Positions 47,228 through 56,547 of a DNA stretch of 64,000 bases are shown one piece after another. Positions within the stretch are counted from its first letter, which is position 1; each line of letters begins with the position of its first letter. The notes beneath the pieces are model-generated. The model saw nothing but the letters and a program-made list of their open reading frames with translations. It did no database searches and was not told where the DNA came from. Source of the DNA: Providencia stuartii. GTDB taxonomy: Bacteria; Pseudomonadota; Gammaproteobacteria; Enterobacterales; Enterobacteriaceae. The position numbers were made by a program, and so were the translations under genes. The stretch covers positions 3,906,001-3,970,000 of the forward strand of contig NZ_CP119546.1 in NCBI RefSeq assembly GCF_029277985.1, written 5' to 3'.

Positions 47228-48544
47228 TTGGAAATATCTCAAGTTAATCTCAAAAAAACGGATATCACGCAAGATAACCGAGCCAAGTGTATTCGCGGTA
47301 TTGTGGGTGCGGCTTCGGGTAATTTAGTGGAATGGTTTGATTTTTATATTTATGCTGTTTTTGCTGCCTATTTCACTAAAGCTCTTACCCCTCAAAATAT
47401 GGATCCCCTGACACAATCTATCTATGTATGGGGTGTCTTTGCAGCCAGTTTTTTTATGCGTCCCATCGGTAGTTGGCTATTTGGTCGCATCGCGGATCGT
47501 CATGGTCGCAAACGTTCTATGGTTGCCTCAATTTACTTGATGGGCTTCAGCTCTTTCTTATTTGCGGCTCTCCCCACTTATGCACAAGTAGGAATGTTTG
47601 CGCCATTACTCTTACTGCTAGTTCGCTTGTTACAAGGATTATCTGTTGGTGGTGAATATGGTGCGGTTGCAACTTATATGAGTGAGCTTGGCCTCAAAGG
47701 ACAACGGGGGTTCTTTGCATCGTTTCAATATGTCACACTCTCTGGGGGTCAGTTATTAGCGAGTTTACTCAGTGTCATTCTGTTAGCGTTCCTCAGTGAA
47801 CAGCAGTTATCGGATGGGGGTTGGCGTATTCCTTTTGTCATCGGTGGCTTTGCCGCTATTGTTTCGCTGATCGCCCGAAAACGCCTTGATGAAACGCTCA
47901 GTAATGAAGCTTCTGAAGCCGAGGAGTCTGGTTCTTTAATCGCACTACTCAAGCAACATTGGAAATCCTTTGTATTAGTCATTGGCTATACCGCAGCAGG
48001 ATCTCTGTGTTTCTATATTATTACGGTTTATTCAAAAACCTATTTAACCAATATCGGTATTGATAGCAAAATTGTCGGCTATATCATGACCATCTCATTA
48101 TTTGTGTTTATGTTGTCTCAACCGCTATTTGGCATTATCTCAGATAAAATTGGTCGTAGAGCCGCCATGATTACATTTACGCTATCTATGATTATATTTA
48201 TCTATCCCGTAATGGTGATAGGCATGCGTTATTTTGCTTACTCTCCTGTCATTATCACTTTATTACTTATCTTCTTAATGATGCTATTAAGCTTCTATAC
48301 ATCGATCAGTGGTTTGGTTAAAGCTGAAATGTTCCCACCACACCTACGAGCATTAGGTGTCGGTGTATCCTATGCGATAGGAAATGCAATTTTTGGCGGC
48401 TCAGCTCCCTCAGTCGCATTACAATTTAAAGCCAATGGCGCAGAAAACTCATTCTTTATTTATGTCATGGTTATATTATGTATCTGCTTGTTCTGCTGCT
48501 TTAAGCTTCCTAAGGAGCCTGAATATTTGAATGACCGTCATTAA
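47228..48544 (+). CDS. KgtP-like MFS metabolite/H+ symporter
   Basis: A 438-residue, 12-helix permease of the metabolite:proton symporter branch. It closely follows E. coli KgtP: IVGAASGNLVEWFDFYIY, FMRPIGSWLFGRIADRHGRK, RLLQGLSVGGEYGAVATYMSE and later KAEMFPPHLRALGVGVSYAIG, NAIFGGSA. KgtP imports 2-oxoglutarate, so a dicarboxylate or 2-keto acid substrate is inferred. The start is a TTG at 47228 with a weak ribosome site; a later start cannot be excluded. It is divergent from dmsA and followed by a good terminator. Confidence 0.86.
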   Translation: MEISQVNLKKTDITQDNRAKCIRGIVGAASGNLVEWFDFYIYAVFAAYFTKALTPQNMDPLTQSIYVWGVFAASFFMRPIGSWLFGRIADRHGRKRSMVASIYLMGFSSFLFAALPTYAQVGMFAPLLLLLVRLLQGLSVGGEYGAVATYMSELGLKGQRGFFASFQYVTLSGGQLLASLLSVILLAFLSEQQLSDGGWRIPFVIGGFAAIVSLIARKRLDETLSNEASEAEESGSLIALLKQHWKSFVLVIGYTAAGSLCFYIITVYSKTYLTNIGIDSKIVGYIMTISLFVFMLSQPLFGIISDKIGRRAAMITFTLSMIIFIYPVMVIGMRYFAYSPVIITLLLIFLMMLLSFYTSISGLVKAEMFPPHLRALGVGVSYAIGNAIFGGSAPSVALQFKANGAENSFFIYVMVILCICLFCCFKLPKEPEYLNDRH

Positions 48545-48588
48545 TGCTCTCTATTGAACCACTATTTTTAAATAGTAATTGATCATAC

Positions 48589-48621
48589 AAAGCGGCGCAA
48601 AATATCGAGTTGCGCCGCTTT
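48589..48621. terminator. Terminator after the KgtP-like gene
   Basis: Perfect 12-base arms AAAGCGGCGCAA (48589-48600) and TTGCGCCGCTTT (48610-48621) with a nine-base loop. GC-rich stem with a short T end, 45 bases past the permease stop. Confidence 0.82.
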
Positions 48622-49197
48622 CAATCAATATGGCAGGTTATTTGTCTACAGAGAGAAATTCTCTCGCTTGCAATAGCGGACTGGCTCAATGCGCTCATCG
48701 TCCTCTAATTCCTGCTCATCGCATCAACTTTATCTTACTGTTACACAACTTAGACAAAAATGAATCAATCATGGCCTTTGCAGCTCACGTTTAGCCCCAA
48801 AATACTCATTATATGAAACTACGGCGTACAGAGTATTTTCTGCTTATGAGAATTTGTAACAAATAGAAACAAAATACTATCAAATAAATAATTCCAAATA
48901 TGGCGTATTAATAACCACATTCACTATTTTTTATATGATATGAAAAATATAATCAAAATAATAATCATAAAATGACTTACCCATCATAGCTTTAAACTTT
49001 CAATTAGCTAAAAAAACAGCTATCAAACAAAACAAATGATCGAAATATTCGATCGAAATAAATCATTATGATAGTCAAAAACTATCAATTATCCTTATCT
49101 ATTCGGTACAAACATTTTTACACCAACTATGGACTCGTTATAGTAGCGACCTAGTGATAACCACCATCTAATCTAACATTGGGTAGAAAATAGGATA
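48622..49197. other. Intergenic region before the orphan MrpJ-like gene
   Basis: A less AT-rich block (about 48630-48790) is followed by strongly AT-rich DNA. A 71-codon frame across the block begins inside the terminator and lacks a ribosome site, so I do not call it. The rest should hold the promoter of the regulator. Confidence 0.45.
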
Positions 49198-49554
49198 ATG
49201 GAAGAGCATAAACTCACCACATTAGCAGGTAGCTTGTTGCGCCAAGCAAGAAAAGAGAAAAAAATAACAGGCAAGGAACTTGCTAAGTTAATGGGAATTA
49301 GCCAACAGCAAATTTCACGCTACGAAAATGGCATCACCCCACTCACTCTTGATTTGCTCTATCGATTTTTATCGGTTTTAGATCAAGACTGCCTAATTTT
49401 CATGCAAAAAATCTTCAATGAATATCATAAGAATTCTAGGGTGAAAGGTCATGCCTTACTAGCACCACCTTCATTGAGCCAATACCTAAAGCACTTTATT
49501 AAAGATAAAAACAGCACTTCGTTCAAGGTTTATACTCACAGTAAGGATAACTAA
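49198..49554 (+). CDS. Orphan MrpJ-like XRE-family regulator
   Basis: A 118-residue Cro/CI-type protein with SQQQISRYE at residues 35-43, identical to the motif in the two fimbria-linked regulators in this window. No fimbrial gene lies next to it; its neighbours are a KgtP-like permease and the L-amino-acid deaminase. MrpJ paralogues without an operon are known in Proteus, and they often repress motility; it may act in trans. ATG is preceded by AAAATAGGATA. Confidence 0.85.
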   Translation: MEEHKLTTLAGSLLRQARKEKKITGKELAKLMGISQQQISRYENGITPLTLDLLYRFLSVLDQDCLIFMQKIFNEYHKNSRVKGHALLAPPSLSQYLKHFIKDKNSTSFKVYTHSKDN

Positions 49555-50670
49555 GAAAATCAAAAGAATTATGCTATTGAACAACGGACGGCAAACATAA
49601 TTCAAGGTTTCACCCCATATTACACAAAGGAATAATCACTAAACTTATAACAAATCCGCCCTTAATTGTAAGGGTTTTTATCTAAGTAATTTAGTCTAAG
49701 TAAAATATTTAATTAATAAACATCAAATAACCCATGTTTTTTTGATACACGCTTTTTATATCTACTAGACTAATAAGCACAATAAATATACGGATAGCGT
49801 TTAAGCTAAATAACTTACAGATAGATTTAACGTCATAACACAATTATTGAATCACCCAAAAAATAACCCTATTTACAATGCTCGTATATTTTGTTTCTAT
49901 CAATATGAGCGAACAACAGAGTGTAGGCGTTAAGATTATTTTTAACACCACAGTGGCGAAAAGGTTGAAACCAAATTTAAAAATCAACCTGCATGACTCA
50001 CCCAAAGCAGAAAAATATAACTATATGTTTTATTGAGCAAAAAATATCTCCATCCACAGTGGCAACCGATAAAAATTGAACAAATATATTTTTTGCGTTT
50101 ATTTTTAAATAGTGTAAACCTAATGAGACGCTATTATTTCACCAACTTTCTACCAAACAAAAATATAAAGTTTAAAAATTCAGCAATAATCTTCAAAATA
50201 TATTTAGACATTTAATAAATATTTAATCATTACTGTCTCGTCTTTGTCACTGGCTTTCCTCCACCATCAAGATGGCACCTCACAAATGCAATAATAATGG
50301 GGCACCTTTTTTTTCTTGCTATTAACCACACGAAATATAGTTGATTATTATTTAACATGTTTGAGTATTTTTATTTATTACTCACCTCGTGAAACAAATT
50401 GACATTTTTCCCGAGCAAATAAAAAAACAACTGTACATTTTAGCTGACATTTCACTTTATTTTTTTGCCGCCTAAAAGGATTGATTTTTATTAAAACAAC
50501 GCGCAAACCCTTTACAGGCTTGACTATCACAATCAAGATTATTCACATTCCACTTAGTTTTATTAACAAATATACCCCATGGTTAACAATTACTTGAATT
50601 ATGATAATATGATTATCTTAAATTGTAATAATTTACTATATAAAAACTAAGGTTATTATTGAGGTTACAG
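49555..50670. other. Long AT-rich region upstream of the amino-acid deaminase
   Basis: About 1.1 kb with no credible gene. A 60-codon frame at 50033-50215 has no ATG start or ribosome site. Near the deaminase a Fur-like element is seen at 50599-50617. The direct repeat GGCACCT occurs at 50273 and 50302; it is not a hairpin. Confidence 0.5.
50599..50617. promoter_or_regulatory. Fur-like element upstream of L-amino-acid deaminase
   Basis: TTATGATAATATGATTATC combines TGATAAT with GATTATC, i.e. two hexamer-type units of the NAT(A/T)AT kind recognised by Fur, one in each direction. It ends 53 bases before the start codon and would overlap the promoter region. Match to the classic 19-base consensus is only partial. 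Confidence 0.4.
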
Positions 50671-52092
50671 ATGAAAATCTCGAGAAGAAAACTACTTTTA
50701 GGGGTCGGTGCTGCGGGTGTTCTCGCAGGGGGTGCTACGGTTGTTCCAATGATCCGTAGAGAAGGTCGATTTGAGTCGACTAAATCTCGTGTACCTGCTG
50801 TTGCGGGCACCGAGGGGGCATTACCGAAATCAGCAGATGCTGTCATTATCGGTGCTGGCCTTCAAGGAATAATGACTGCCATTAATCTTACTGAAAGAGG
50901 AATGAACGTCGTTATTTGTGAAAAAGGTGTTGTCGGCGGTGAACAGTCTGGTCGTGCCTACAGTCAAATCATTAGTTACAAAACCTCTCCAGAAATTTTT
51001 CCATTACACCATTATGGAAAGATTTTATGGACCGGTATGAATGAAAAAATCGGTGCAGATACGAGTTACCGAATTCAAGGCCGTGTTGAAGTTCCTTCAA
51101 GCGAAAAAGATCTTGAACTGACCAGAGAATGGATTAAAAAGAATTCAGAGAACCCAGGTTTTGATACCCCATTGAGAACTCGCATGATCGAGGGTGAAGA
51201 ACTGGCAAAACGTCTTCCTAATGCTCAGACACCATGGAAAATTGGTGGATTTGAAGAAGATGCTGGTAGTCTCGATCCTGAAGTTGTGACGCCAACGATG
51301 GCGAACTACGCAAAATCACTCGGGATTCGTATCTATACCAATTGTGCCGTAAGAGGCTTGGAAACCGCAGGCGGTAAAATTTCAGATGTGGTGACTGAGA
51401 AAGGCTCCATCAAAACCTCTAACGTGGTTCTAACGGGCGGTATTTGGTCTCGTCTGTTTATGGGTAACCTTGGCGTTGACGTTCCTACACTCAATGTTTA
51501 TCTCTCACAACAACGTATCACGGGTGTACCGGGCGCACCAAAAGGTAACGTACACTTACCAAATGGTATCCACTTCCGTGAGCAAGCAGATGGAACTTAT
51601 GCGGTTGCTCCACGTATCTTTACGAGCTCTATCGTGAAAGACAGCTTCCTGTTAGGTCCACGCTTTATGCACTTACTGGGCGGCGGAGAACTACCATTAG
51701 AATTCTCTATCGGTAAAGATTTGTTTAACTCTTTCACAATGGCAACGTCATGGCGTTTAGATGAAAAAACACCATTTGAAGAGTTCCGTACAGCTACTAA
51801 CACACCAAACACAGACCACCTGGATGGCGTACTCGAAAGACTGCGTAATGAATTCCCTGTGTTTAAAGAGTCGAAAGTGGTTGAACGTTGGGGCGGCACA
51901 GTTAGCCCAACCGATGATGAAATTCCAATTATTTCTAAAATTGAACAATACCCAGGCCTTGTTATCAACACAGCAACAGGTTGGGGTATGACAGAAAGTC
52001 CAGCATCAGGTCAACTGACTGCGGATCTATTGATGGATACTAAACCAGTCATCGATCCACACCCGTACAGACTTTCTCGTTTTACTGAATAA
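50671..52092 (+). CDS. aad: Membrane L-amino acid deaminase (Proteeae type)
   Basis: A 473-residue FAD enzyme that strongly resembles the L-amino acid deaminases of Proteus and Providencia. It starts MKISRRKLLLGVGAAGVLAG, a twin-arginine-like signal anchor (residues 5-25), then the FAD loop VIIGAGLQG (58-66), EQSGRAYSQIISYKTSPEIF and a C-terminal GWGMTESPASG. It oxidatively deaminates aromatic and aliphatic L-amino acids to 2-keto acids and ammonia at the membrane without releasing H2O2. I chose the ATG at 50671 (GAGG site); a TTG at 50659 adds four residues. The exported RidA-like gene follows. Confidence 0.95.
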   Translation: MKISRRKLLLGVGAAGVLAGGATVVPMIRREGRFESTKSRVPAVAGTEGALPKSADAVIIGAGLQGIMTAINLTERGMNVVICEKGVVGGEQSGRAYSQIISYKTSPEIFPLHHYGKILWTGMNEKIGADTSYRIQGRVEVPSSEKDLELTREWIKKNSENPGFDTPLRTRMIEGEELAKRLPNAQTPWKIGGFEEDAGSLDPEVVTPTMANYAKSLGIRIYTNCAVRGLETAGGKISDVVTEKGSIKTSNVVLTGGIWSRLFMGNLGVDVPTLNVYLSQQRITGVPGAPKGNVHLPNGIHFREQADGTYAVAPRIFTSSIVKDSFLLGPRFMHLLGGGELPLEFSIGKDLFNSFTMATSWRLDEKTPFEEFRTATNTPNTDHLDGVLERLRNEFPVFKESKVVERWGGTVSPTDDEIPIISKIEQYPGLVINTATGWGMTESPASGQLTADLLMDTKPVIDPHPYRLSRFTE

Positions 52093-52206
52093 GAGCGATA
52101 ATTTCTACTGACGTTAATTGTTCTTTAAAATTTATTGTTCAAGCTGTGCATTGCATCAATGAATGTATGGCTTGTCTATATAAGTTGATACTCTAAATAA
52201 CTCAGT

Positions 52207-52227
52207 CCGTCGCCAACAACGCGACGG
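52207..52227 (+). other. Hairpin between deaminase and ridA-like genes
   Basis: Arms CCGTCGC (52207-52213) and GCGACGG (52221-52227) with a seven-base loop lie 115 bases past the deaminase stop and 49 before the ridA-like start. It is not followed by a T run, so it may tune coupling or RNA stability rather than terminate. Confidence 0.5.
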
Positions 52228-52275
52228 CTTGAAGTATGAGGAGAACTATTACTGTGATAATGTTAAGGAGCTTAC

Positions 52276-52767
52276 ATGCGCTATAAAACTTTACTTCTTT
52301 CTCTCCCATTGGTTCTGGGTGTAGCGAGTGCAAATGCTGAAGGTGTAAAAACCAATAAGCTGCAAGGAATGCCTATCGCTGAGTCGGTAGAAATCAGTGC
52401 AACTAATGACATCATTTTCCTAAGCGGAAAGGTGCCAACTAAAATCTCTAAAGACGCTCCTGAAGGTGTCCTTGAGTCATACGGTAATACTGAAACTCAA
52501 ACTATCAACGTCATGAAGCAGATCGAAGCTCACCTTGCTGATCTTGGCCTGACTCTGAACGATGTTGTGAAAATGCAAGTTTTCCTTGTTGGTGGTGATG
52601 AAACTAAAGGCACTATGGATTTTGCTGGCTTTATGGCTGGATACTCAAAATTCTATAATGACAAATCAGAAAACCTGCCCGCTCGTTCAACTTTCCAAGT
52701 CGCTAAACTAGCTAACCCAGCTTGGCGTGTTGAAATCGAAGTGACCGCGGTACGTCCTAAGAAATAA
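52276..52767 (+). CDS. Exported RidA/YjgF-family protein
   Basis: A 163-residue RidA-family protein with an N-terminal signal peptide (MRYKTLLLSLPLVLGVASANA, about 21 residues), unusual because most RidA proteins are cytosolic. The RidA fold is clear from VEISATNDIIFLSGKVP, the helix QIEAHLADLGLTLNDVVKM and LPARSTFQVAKL, which carries Arg137 at the position of the catalytic arginine of E. coli RidA (Arg105). RidA hydrolyses reactive 2-imino acids to 2-keto acids. As the upstream deaminase makes such imines at the membrane, a periplasmic partner role is a strong inference. AAGGAG site. Confidence 0.9.
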   Translation: MRYKTLLLSLPLVLGVASANAEGVKTNKLQGMPIAESVEISATNDIIFLSGKVPTKISKDAPEGVLESYGNTETQTINVMKQIEAHLADLGLTLNDVVKMQVFLVGGDETKGTMDFAGFMAGYSKFYNDKSENLPARSTFQVAKLANPAWRVEIEVTAVRPKK

Positions 52768-52818
52768 GTGATTTAATGCAGCGGGCGATGGTGATTTATT
52801 ATCATTCGCTGCATCAAT

Positions 52819-52862
52819 AAAATAACCTCTATACCGAACCGGTGATAGAGGTTATTTTTTAT
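52819..52862. terminator. Strong terminator between ridA-like and siderophore ABC genes
   Basis: Arms AATAACCTCTAT (52821-52832) and ATAGAGGTTATT (52845-52856) pair over 12 bases with a 12-base loop, followed by TTTT (52857-52860) on the plus side and flanked by an AAAA run for the opposite direction. It separates two convergent transcripts. Confidence 0.88.
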
Positions 52863-52885
52863 ACGATAGAAACTAAGGAATTAAG

Positions 52886-53641
52886 CTAGTAATACATCGC
52901 AATGAGTTTGTCATCCACCGATTTTATTTCTATTGGTGTATCAAAGATATCCTCAATAATGTCCACCTTCATAATATCCTTGGGCGCGCCATGATAAACT
53001 AACTCCCCAGACCGCATGGCCAAAATATGATCTGAATAAACCGACGCAAAGTTAATATCATGGATAACTAAAATAATTGTTTTACCTAGTTCATCCGCTG
53101 CGCGACGTAATAACTTCATCATGATCACAGAGTGCTTCATATCCAAGTTATTTAATGGCTCATCCAATAACACATATTCTGTGTCTTGACACAAGACCAT
53201 TGCAACATAAGCGCGTTGTCGCTGACCGCCCGATAACTCATCTAAATAGCGATGACGTAAATTAGAGAGATTTAAGAATGCGAGCGACTCGTCGATTTTC
53301 TTTTTATCCTCGACGGTCAAGCGCCCTTTGGTATAAGGATAACGGCCAAAACCAACTAACTCTTCAACCGTAAGGCGACTAGCAAACTGGTTTTCTTGAC
53401 GTAATACAGATAAGTAAGTTGCTAATTTATCGCTTGGCGTTTTCACAACATCTAATTCATTCACTTTGACATGACCGGAGTCAGCCATTAATAAGCGACC
53501 AATAATAGACAACAGTGTCGACTTACCGGCCCCATTCGGCCCAATAATCGACGTAATACCACTATTTTTAATGGTTGTTGTGATGTTATCTAAGACCTTA
53601 GTATCCTGATAACTTTTCGATATCTGATTAATTTCAATCAT
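52886..53641 (-). CDS. Siderophore ABC transporter ATPase (VctC/YclP-like)
   Basis: A 251-residue ATPase of iron-siderophore importers. Walker A is GPNGAGKST (about residues 35-43), the signature is LSGGQRQR, Walker B is VLLDEPLNNLD and the H-loop is in VIHDINFA. The best matches by eye are VctC/CeuD and YclP-type catecholate or petrobactin systems. Last gene of a four-gene minus-strand operon, it abuts the permease gene by one base. Confidence 0.91.
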   Translation of the reverse strand: MIEINQISKSYQDTKVLDNITTTIKNSGITSIIGPNGAGKSTLLSIIGRLLMADSGHVKVNELDVVKTPSDKLATYLSVLRQENQFASRLTVEELVGFGRYPYTKGRLTVEDKKKIDESLAFLNLSNLRHRYLDELSGGQRQRAYVAMVLCQDTEYVLLDEPLNNLDMKHSVIMMKLLRRAADELGKTIILVIHDINFASVYSDHILAMRSGELVYHGAPKDIMKVDIIEDIFDTPIEIKSVDDKLIAMYY

Positions 53642-53642
53642 A

Positions 53643-54626
53643 CTAAAACCTTCTTAACACCATATAAATAAAGAATATGCCGCCGATAAATTCGATCACA
53701 ACAGATAGCGTACCCGCCATATTCAAACCATAATCTAGGATCAATTGCCCACCAATTAACGCAATTACCCCCAACAAGAAAGAGACAGGCAATAGATAAC
53801 GGTGTTGGCTACTACCACTAATAAAATAAGCTAAGTTCGCCACCATTAATCCTAAAAATGTTAATGGCCCGACCAAGGCGGTCGAAATAGCGACGAGTAT
53901 GGAGATAAGCAGCAAGATTACCGTCACTTTATGACGATAATTAATACCTAAATTGATGGCATTCGCTTGACCAAGCGCCAAAACATCAAAGCAATAACGC
54001 ATGCGCCATAATAGAATGCCGACAACAAGCGTAATGATGAGAGTAAAGAGAATTAGCTCAGGTGTCGCACGTGTAAAGGTCGCAAACATACGACTTTGTA
54101 GAATAGAAAATTCGTTAGGATCCATCAGTCTCTGCAATAGCGTAGCAGTACTGCGAAATAAGGTCCCAAGAATAATACCTACCATCAAAACAAGGTTGAT
54201 ATTGAGTTTAGCTGACACAAATAACCAGCGATAAAGCAATACCGAAAAGAGAACCAATAACGAAGATTCTAATAAGAACTTACCAATATTTAATAGCCAT
54301 GATGCAGGAAAAATATCGGTATAAAAGACAAAGATGGATTGTAATAAAATAAATAACGCCTCTAGCCCCATAATGGAAGGCGTTAAAATTTTATTATTAG
54401 CAATCGTTTGGAAAAGTACCGTCGATACACCGGAAGCAAATGCAACCAGAATCATTGTCAGTACCATATAACCCCGATGCGGCAGTATATAAGCGAGGTT
54501 ATTGCCTAGGTTAATCGTCATAAATAGCACAATCGCTAAAACCGATAGCCCCAGTAAAATCCATATCCTTTGTCGTGGTGTCATACCCTTTTTGGGCAAT
54601 GCAATTGATGCATTAACTTTTTGCAT
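53643..54626 (-). CDS. Siderophore ABC transporter permease (second)
   Basis: A 327-residue permease of the FecCD/BtuC family with about nine helices (MTPRQRIWILLGLSVLAIV, GNNLAYILPHRGYMVLTM). The typical GPLTFLGLMVANLAYFISG segment marks the coupling loop. It pairs with the other permease of the operon to form the channel. Its start overlaps the upstream permease gene by 14 bases. Confidence 0.9.
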   Translation of the reverse strand: MQKVNASIALPKKGMTPRQRIWILLGLSVLAIVLFMTINLGNNLAYILPHRGYMVLTMILVAFASGVSTVLFQTIANNKILTPSIMGLEALFILLQSIFVFYTDIFPASWLLNIGKFLLESSLLVLFSVLLYRWLFVSAKLNINLVLMVGIILGTLFRSTATLLQRLMDPNEFSILQSRMFATFTRATPELILFTLIITLVVGILLWRMRYCFDVLALGQANAINLGINYRHKVTVILLLISILVAISTALVGPLTFLGLMVANLAYFISGSSQHRYLLPVSFLLGVIALIGGQLILDYGLNMAGTLSVVIEFIGGIFFIYMVLRRF

Positions 54627-55575
54627 AACGTTGCTGCTTCAATAATAAGAAAAGGAAAATCACGGCGCCGATAACACCTAAAATAACACTTGCGGGTATT
54701 TCAAATGGATAGCGAATTGATCGACCGATAATGTCGCAAAGCAACACTAAGCCTCCACCGGCAAGGCAGATCCACGGCAGTGTTTTACGAATGTTATCGC
54801 CCATAATTAAGCTAACAAGATTAGGAATAATCAGTCCTAAGAAAGGCAACGCGCCCACGACAACGACGACGACCCCACTAATCAACGCGATAATAGAGAG
54901 CCCAATCGTCATCACTTTGCGGTAGTTTAAACCAACATTGATAGCAAATTCACGCCCCATTCCAGCCACTGTAAAGCTATCCGCAATCCAACACGCAAGC
55001 AATGTGAGCAACCCGACTAGCCATAAAAGCTCATAGCGACCTTGAATAATGCTAGAAAAATCTCCACTCATCCAAGCACTTAATGCCTGCAATAAATCAA
55101 AGGTATAAGCTGTAAAAATGGTGAGAGCACTAATCACCGCACCTAACATGATACCGACAAGCGGTACAATCAGAGCAGATTTTAAAATCACTCGGCGCAA
55201 CAGGATCATAAATAGCATAGTGCCTAACAAAGCAAACCCACTCGCAACCACCATTTTTGTCATGATATCCGCAGTTGGGAACAACACCATGACAAACAGT
55301 AAGCCTAAACTCGCTGATTGAGTGGTTCCAGCCAATGAAGGCTCAACAAAACGGTTTTGCGTGAGAAGTTGCATGATAAGCCCAGCAACACTCATTGCGC
55401 TGCCTGCTAAGATTAAAGAAACGGTTCGAGGAATTCGACTGATAAAAAAGATGTCTTGCATCTCGGGGTCAGTGAAAAGTGAAACGGGTGACACGTCACC
55501 CGCTCCAATAAACAAACTGATCACCGCTAATACCAATAAGGCGATAATTCCAAAAAATAGATAAAGCGTTTTCAT
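54613..55575 (-). CDS. Siderophore ABC transporter permease (first)
   Basis: A 320-residue FecCD-family permease with eight to ten helices. Conserved parts include FFISRIPRTVSLILAGSAMS, the GLIMQLLTQNRFVEPSLAG loop, and GALPFLGLIIPNLVSL, all typical of FecC/FepD-type permeases. It forms the translocation channel with the following permease. It starts three bases after the binding-protein stop. Confidence 0.91.
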   Translation of the reverse strand: MKTLYLFFGIIALLVLAVISLFIGAGDVSPVSLFTDPEMQDIFFISRIPRTVSLILAGSAMSVAGLIMQLLTQNRFVEPSLAGTTQSASLGLLFVMVLFPTADIMTKMVVASGFALLGTMLFMILLRRVILKSALIVPLVGIMLGAVISALTIFTAYTFDLLQALSAWMSGDFSSIIQGRYELLWLVGLLTLLACWIADSFTVAGMGREFAINVGLNYRKVMTIGLSIIALISGVVVVVVGALPFLGLIIPNLVSLIMGDNIRKTLPWICLAGGGLVLLCDIIGRSIRYPFEIPASVILGVIGAVIFLFLLLKQQRYAKS

Positions 55576-55578
55576 TGA

Positions 55579-56547
55579 TTAGTTTGTTTGGCTTTTTTCC
55601 AGTGCGTTATTAACATCATCCATTAACTGAGAATAAGTTTGAATACCACCAGCGATATAGACCGCAGTTGGATCAAGATAGGTCACTTGCTGCTTATCCC
55701 ATGCAGATGTTTTTCTTACTAATGCATTATCTAATACTTGTGCAGCAGGCTGCGCATCAGTACGACCGATTGCACTATCACGATCAATCACAAACAACCA
55801 ATCTGGGTTCAGTTTGACCAGCAATTCTGCGTTAACAATATTACCGTGTCTGCCTGTGTCTTCACCGAACACATAAGCAGGTTCAAAACCTAACTCATCA
55901 AAAATAAAGCCAAAACGTGAACCAGGACCATAAGCAGAAATTTTACCGCCACTCACTAGAATCACCATAGCTTTACCTGCATTTGGTGTTTTCGTTTTGA
56001 TATCCGCAATTTTTGCTTTGAAATCACCAACTAACTGCTCAGCTTCTTTTTCTTTGCCAAACAGCATACCCAATTCAGTCGTGCGTTCTGTTAAGCTATC
56101 GATAAAACGTTTGTTATCAATATCCATTGAGATGGTGGGAGCAACCGCACTCAGTTTATCGTATGCATCACGAGCACGACTACCACCTAGAATGAGGTCT
56201 GGTTGAGCGTTACTAATGGTTTCATAAGCAGGTTCGAACAATGTCCCTGCATTGGTATATTCTTGGCCGCTATATTTAGATAAGAATTTGGGTAAATGGA
56301 CGTTAGTTTGTGGAAGACCCGCGACTGGAGCACCCAGTGCATCCATAATATCTAGGGTTTCCATATTCATCACGAAGACTTTTTCAGGATGGCGGGGAAC
56401 GTCTGTTTTACCTTGAGCATGCTCAATCGTGATCGTTTGTTTCTCAGCCGCCGCAGAGGTTTCTTTGTTTTCTTTAGATTGATCACAACCCGCCAACACT
56501 AAGGCCGACAATAAAACTAGCCCCGAAGTTAATGATTTTACAAACAT
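55579..56547 (-). CDS. Siderophore ABC transporter substrate-binding lipoprotein
   Basis: A 322-residue periplasmic binding protein with a lipobox (LVLAGC, Cys about residue 20), so it is probably tethered to the inner membrane. The FatB/CeuE/VctP-type core is seen in ITIEHAQGKTDVPRHPEKVFVMN and YDAIPLILGGSR-like blocks. It would capture a ferric siderophore in the periplasm. No outer-membrane receptor or TonB gene is nearby, so substrate identity is open; iron bound by 2-keto or hydroxy acids is one guess. Strong GGAGG site. Confidence 0.9.
   Translation of the reverse strand: MFVKSLTSGLVLLSALVLAGCDQSKENKETSAAAEKQTITIEHAQGKTDVPRHPEKVFVMNMETLDIMDALGAPVAGLPQTNVHLPKFLSKYSGQEYTNAGTLFEPAYETISNAQPDLILGGSRARDAYDKLSAVAPTISMDIDNKRFIDSLTERTTELGMLFGKEKEAEQLVGDFKAKIADIKTKTPNAGKAMVILVSGGKISAYGPGSRFGFIFDELGFEPAYVFGEDTGRHGNIVNAELLVKLNPDWLFVIDRDSAIGRTDAQPAAQVLDNALVRKTSAWDKQQVTYLDPTAVYIAGGIQTYSQLMDDVNNALEKSQTN

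Noticed and set aside
48579..48794. 71-codon plus-strand frame after the KgtP-like gene
   Set aside because: Begins within the terminator hairpin, lacks a start context and resembles no family.
50033..50215. 60-codon plus-strand frame in the gap before the deaminase
   Set aside because: No ATG start or ribosome site; composition is that of AT-rich spacer.
50273..50308. Repeat GGCACCT twice near a T run
   Set aside because: Direct, not inverted, so it cannot form a terminator stem.
52260..52286. Eight-codon leader frame ahead of the exported RidA gene
   Set aside because: Overlaps the ribosome site and start of the gene; no supporting pattern of control residues.
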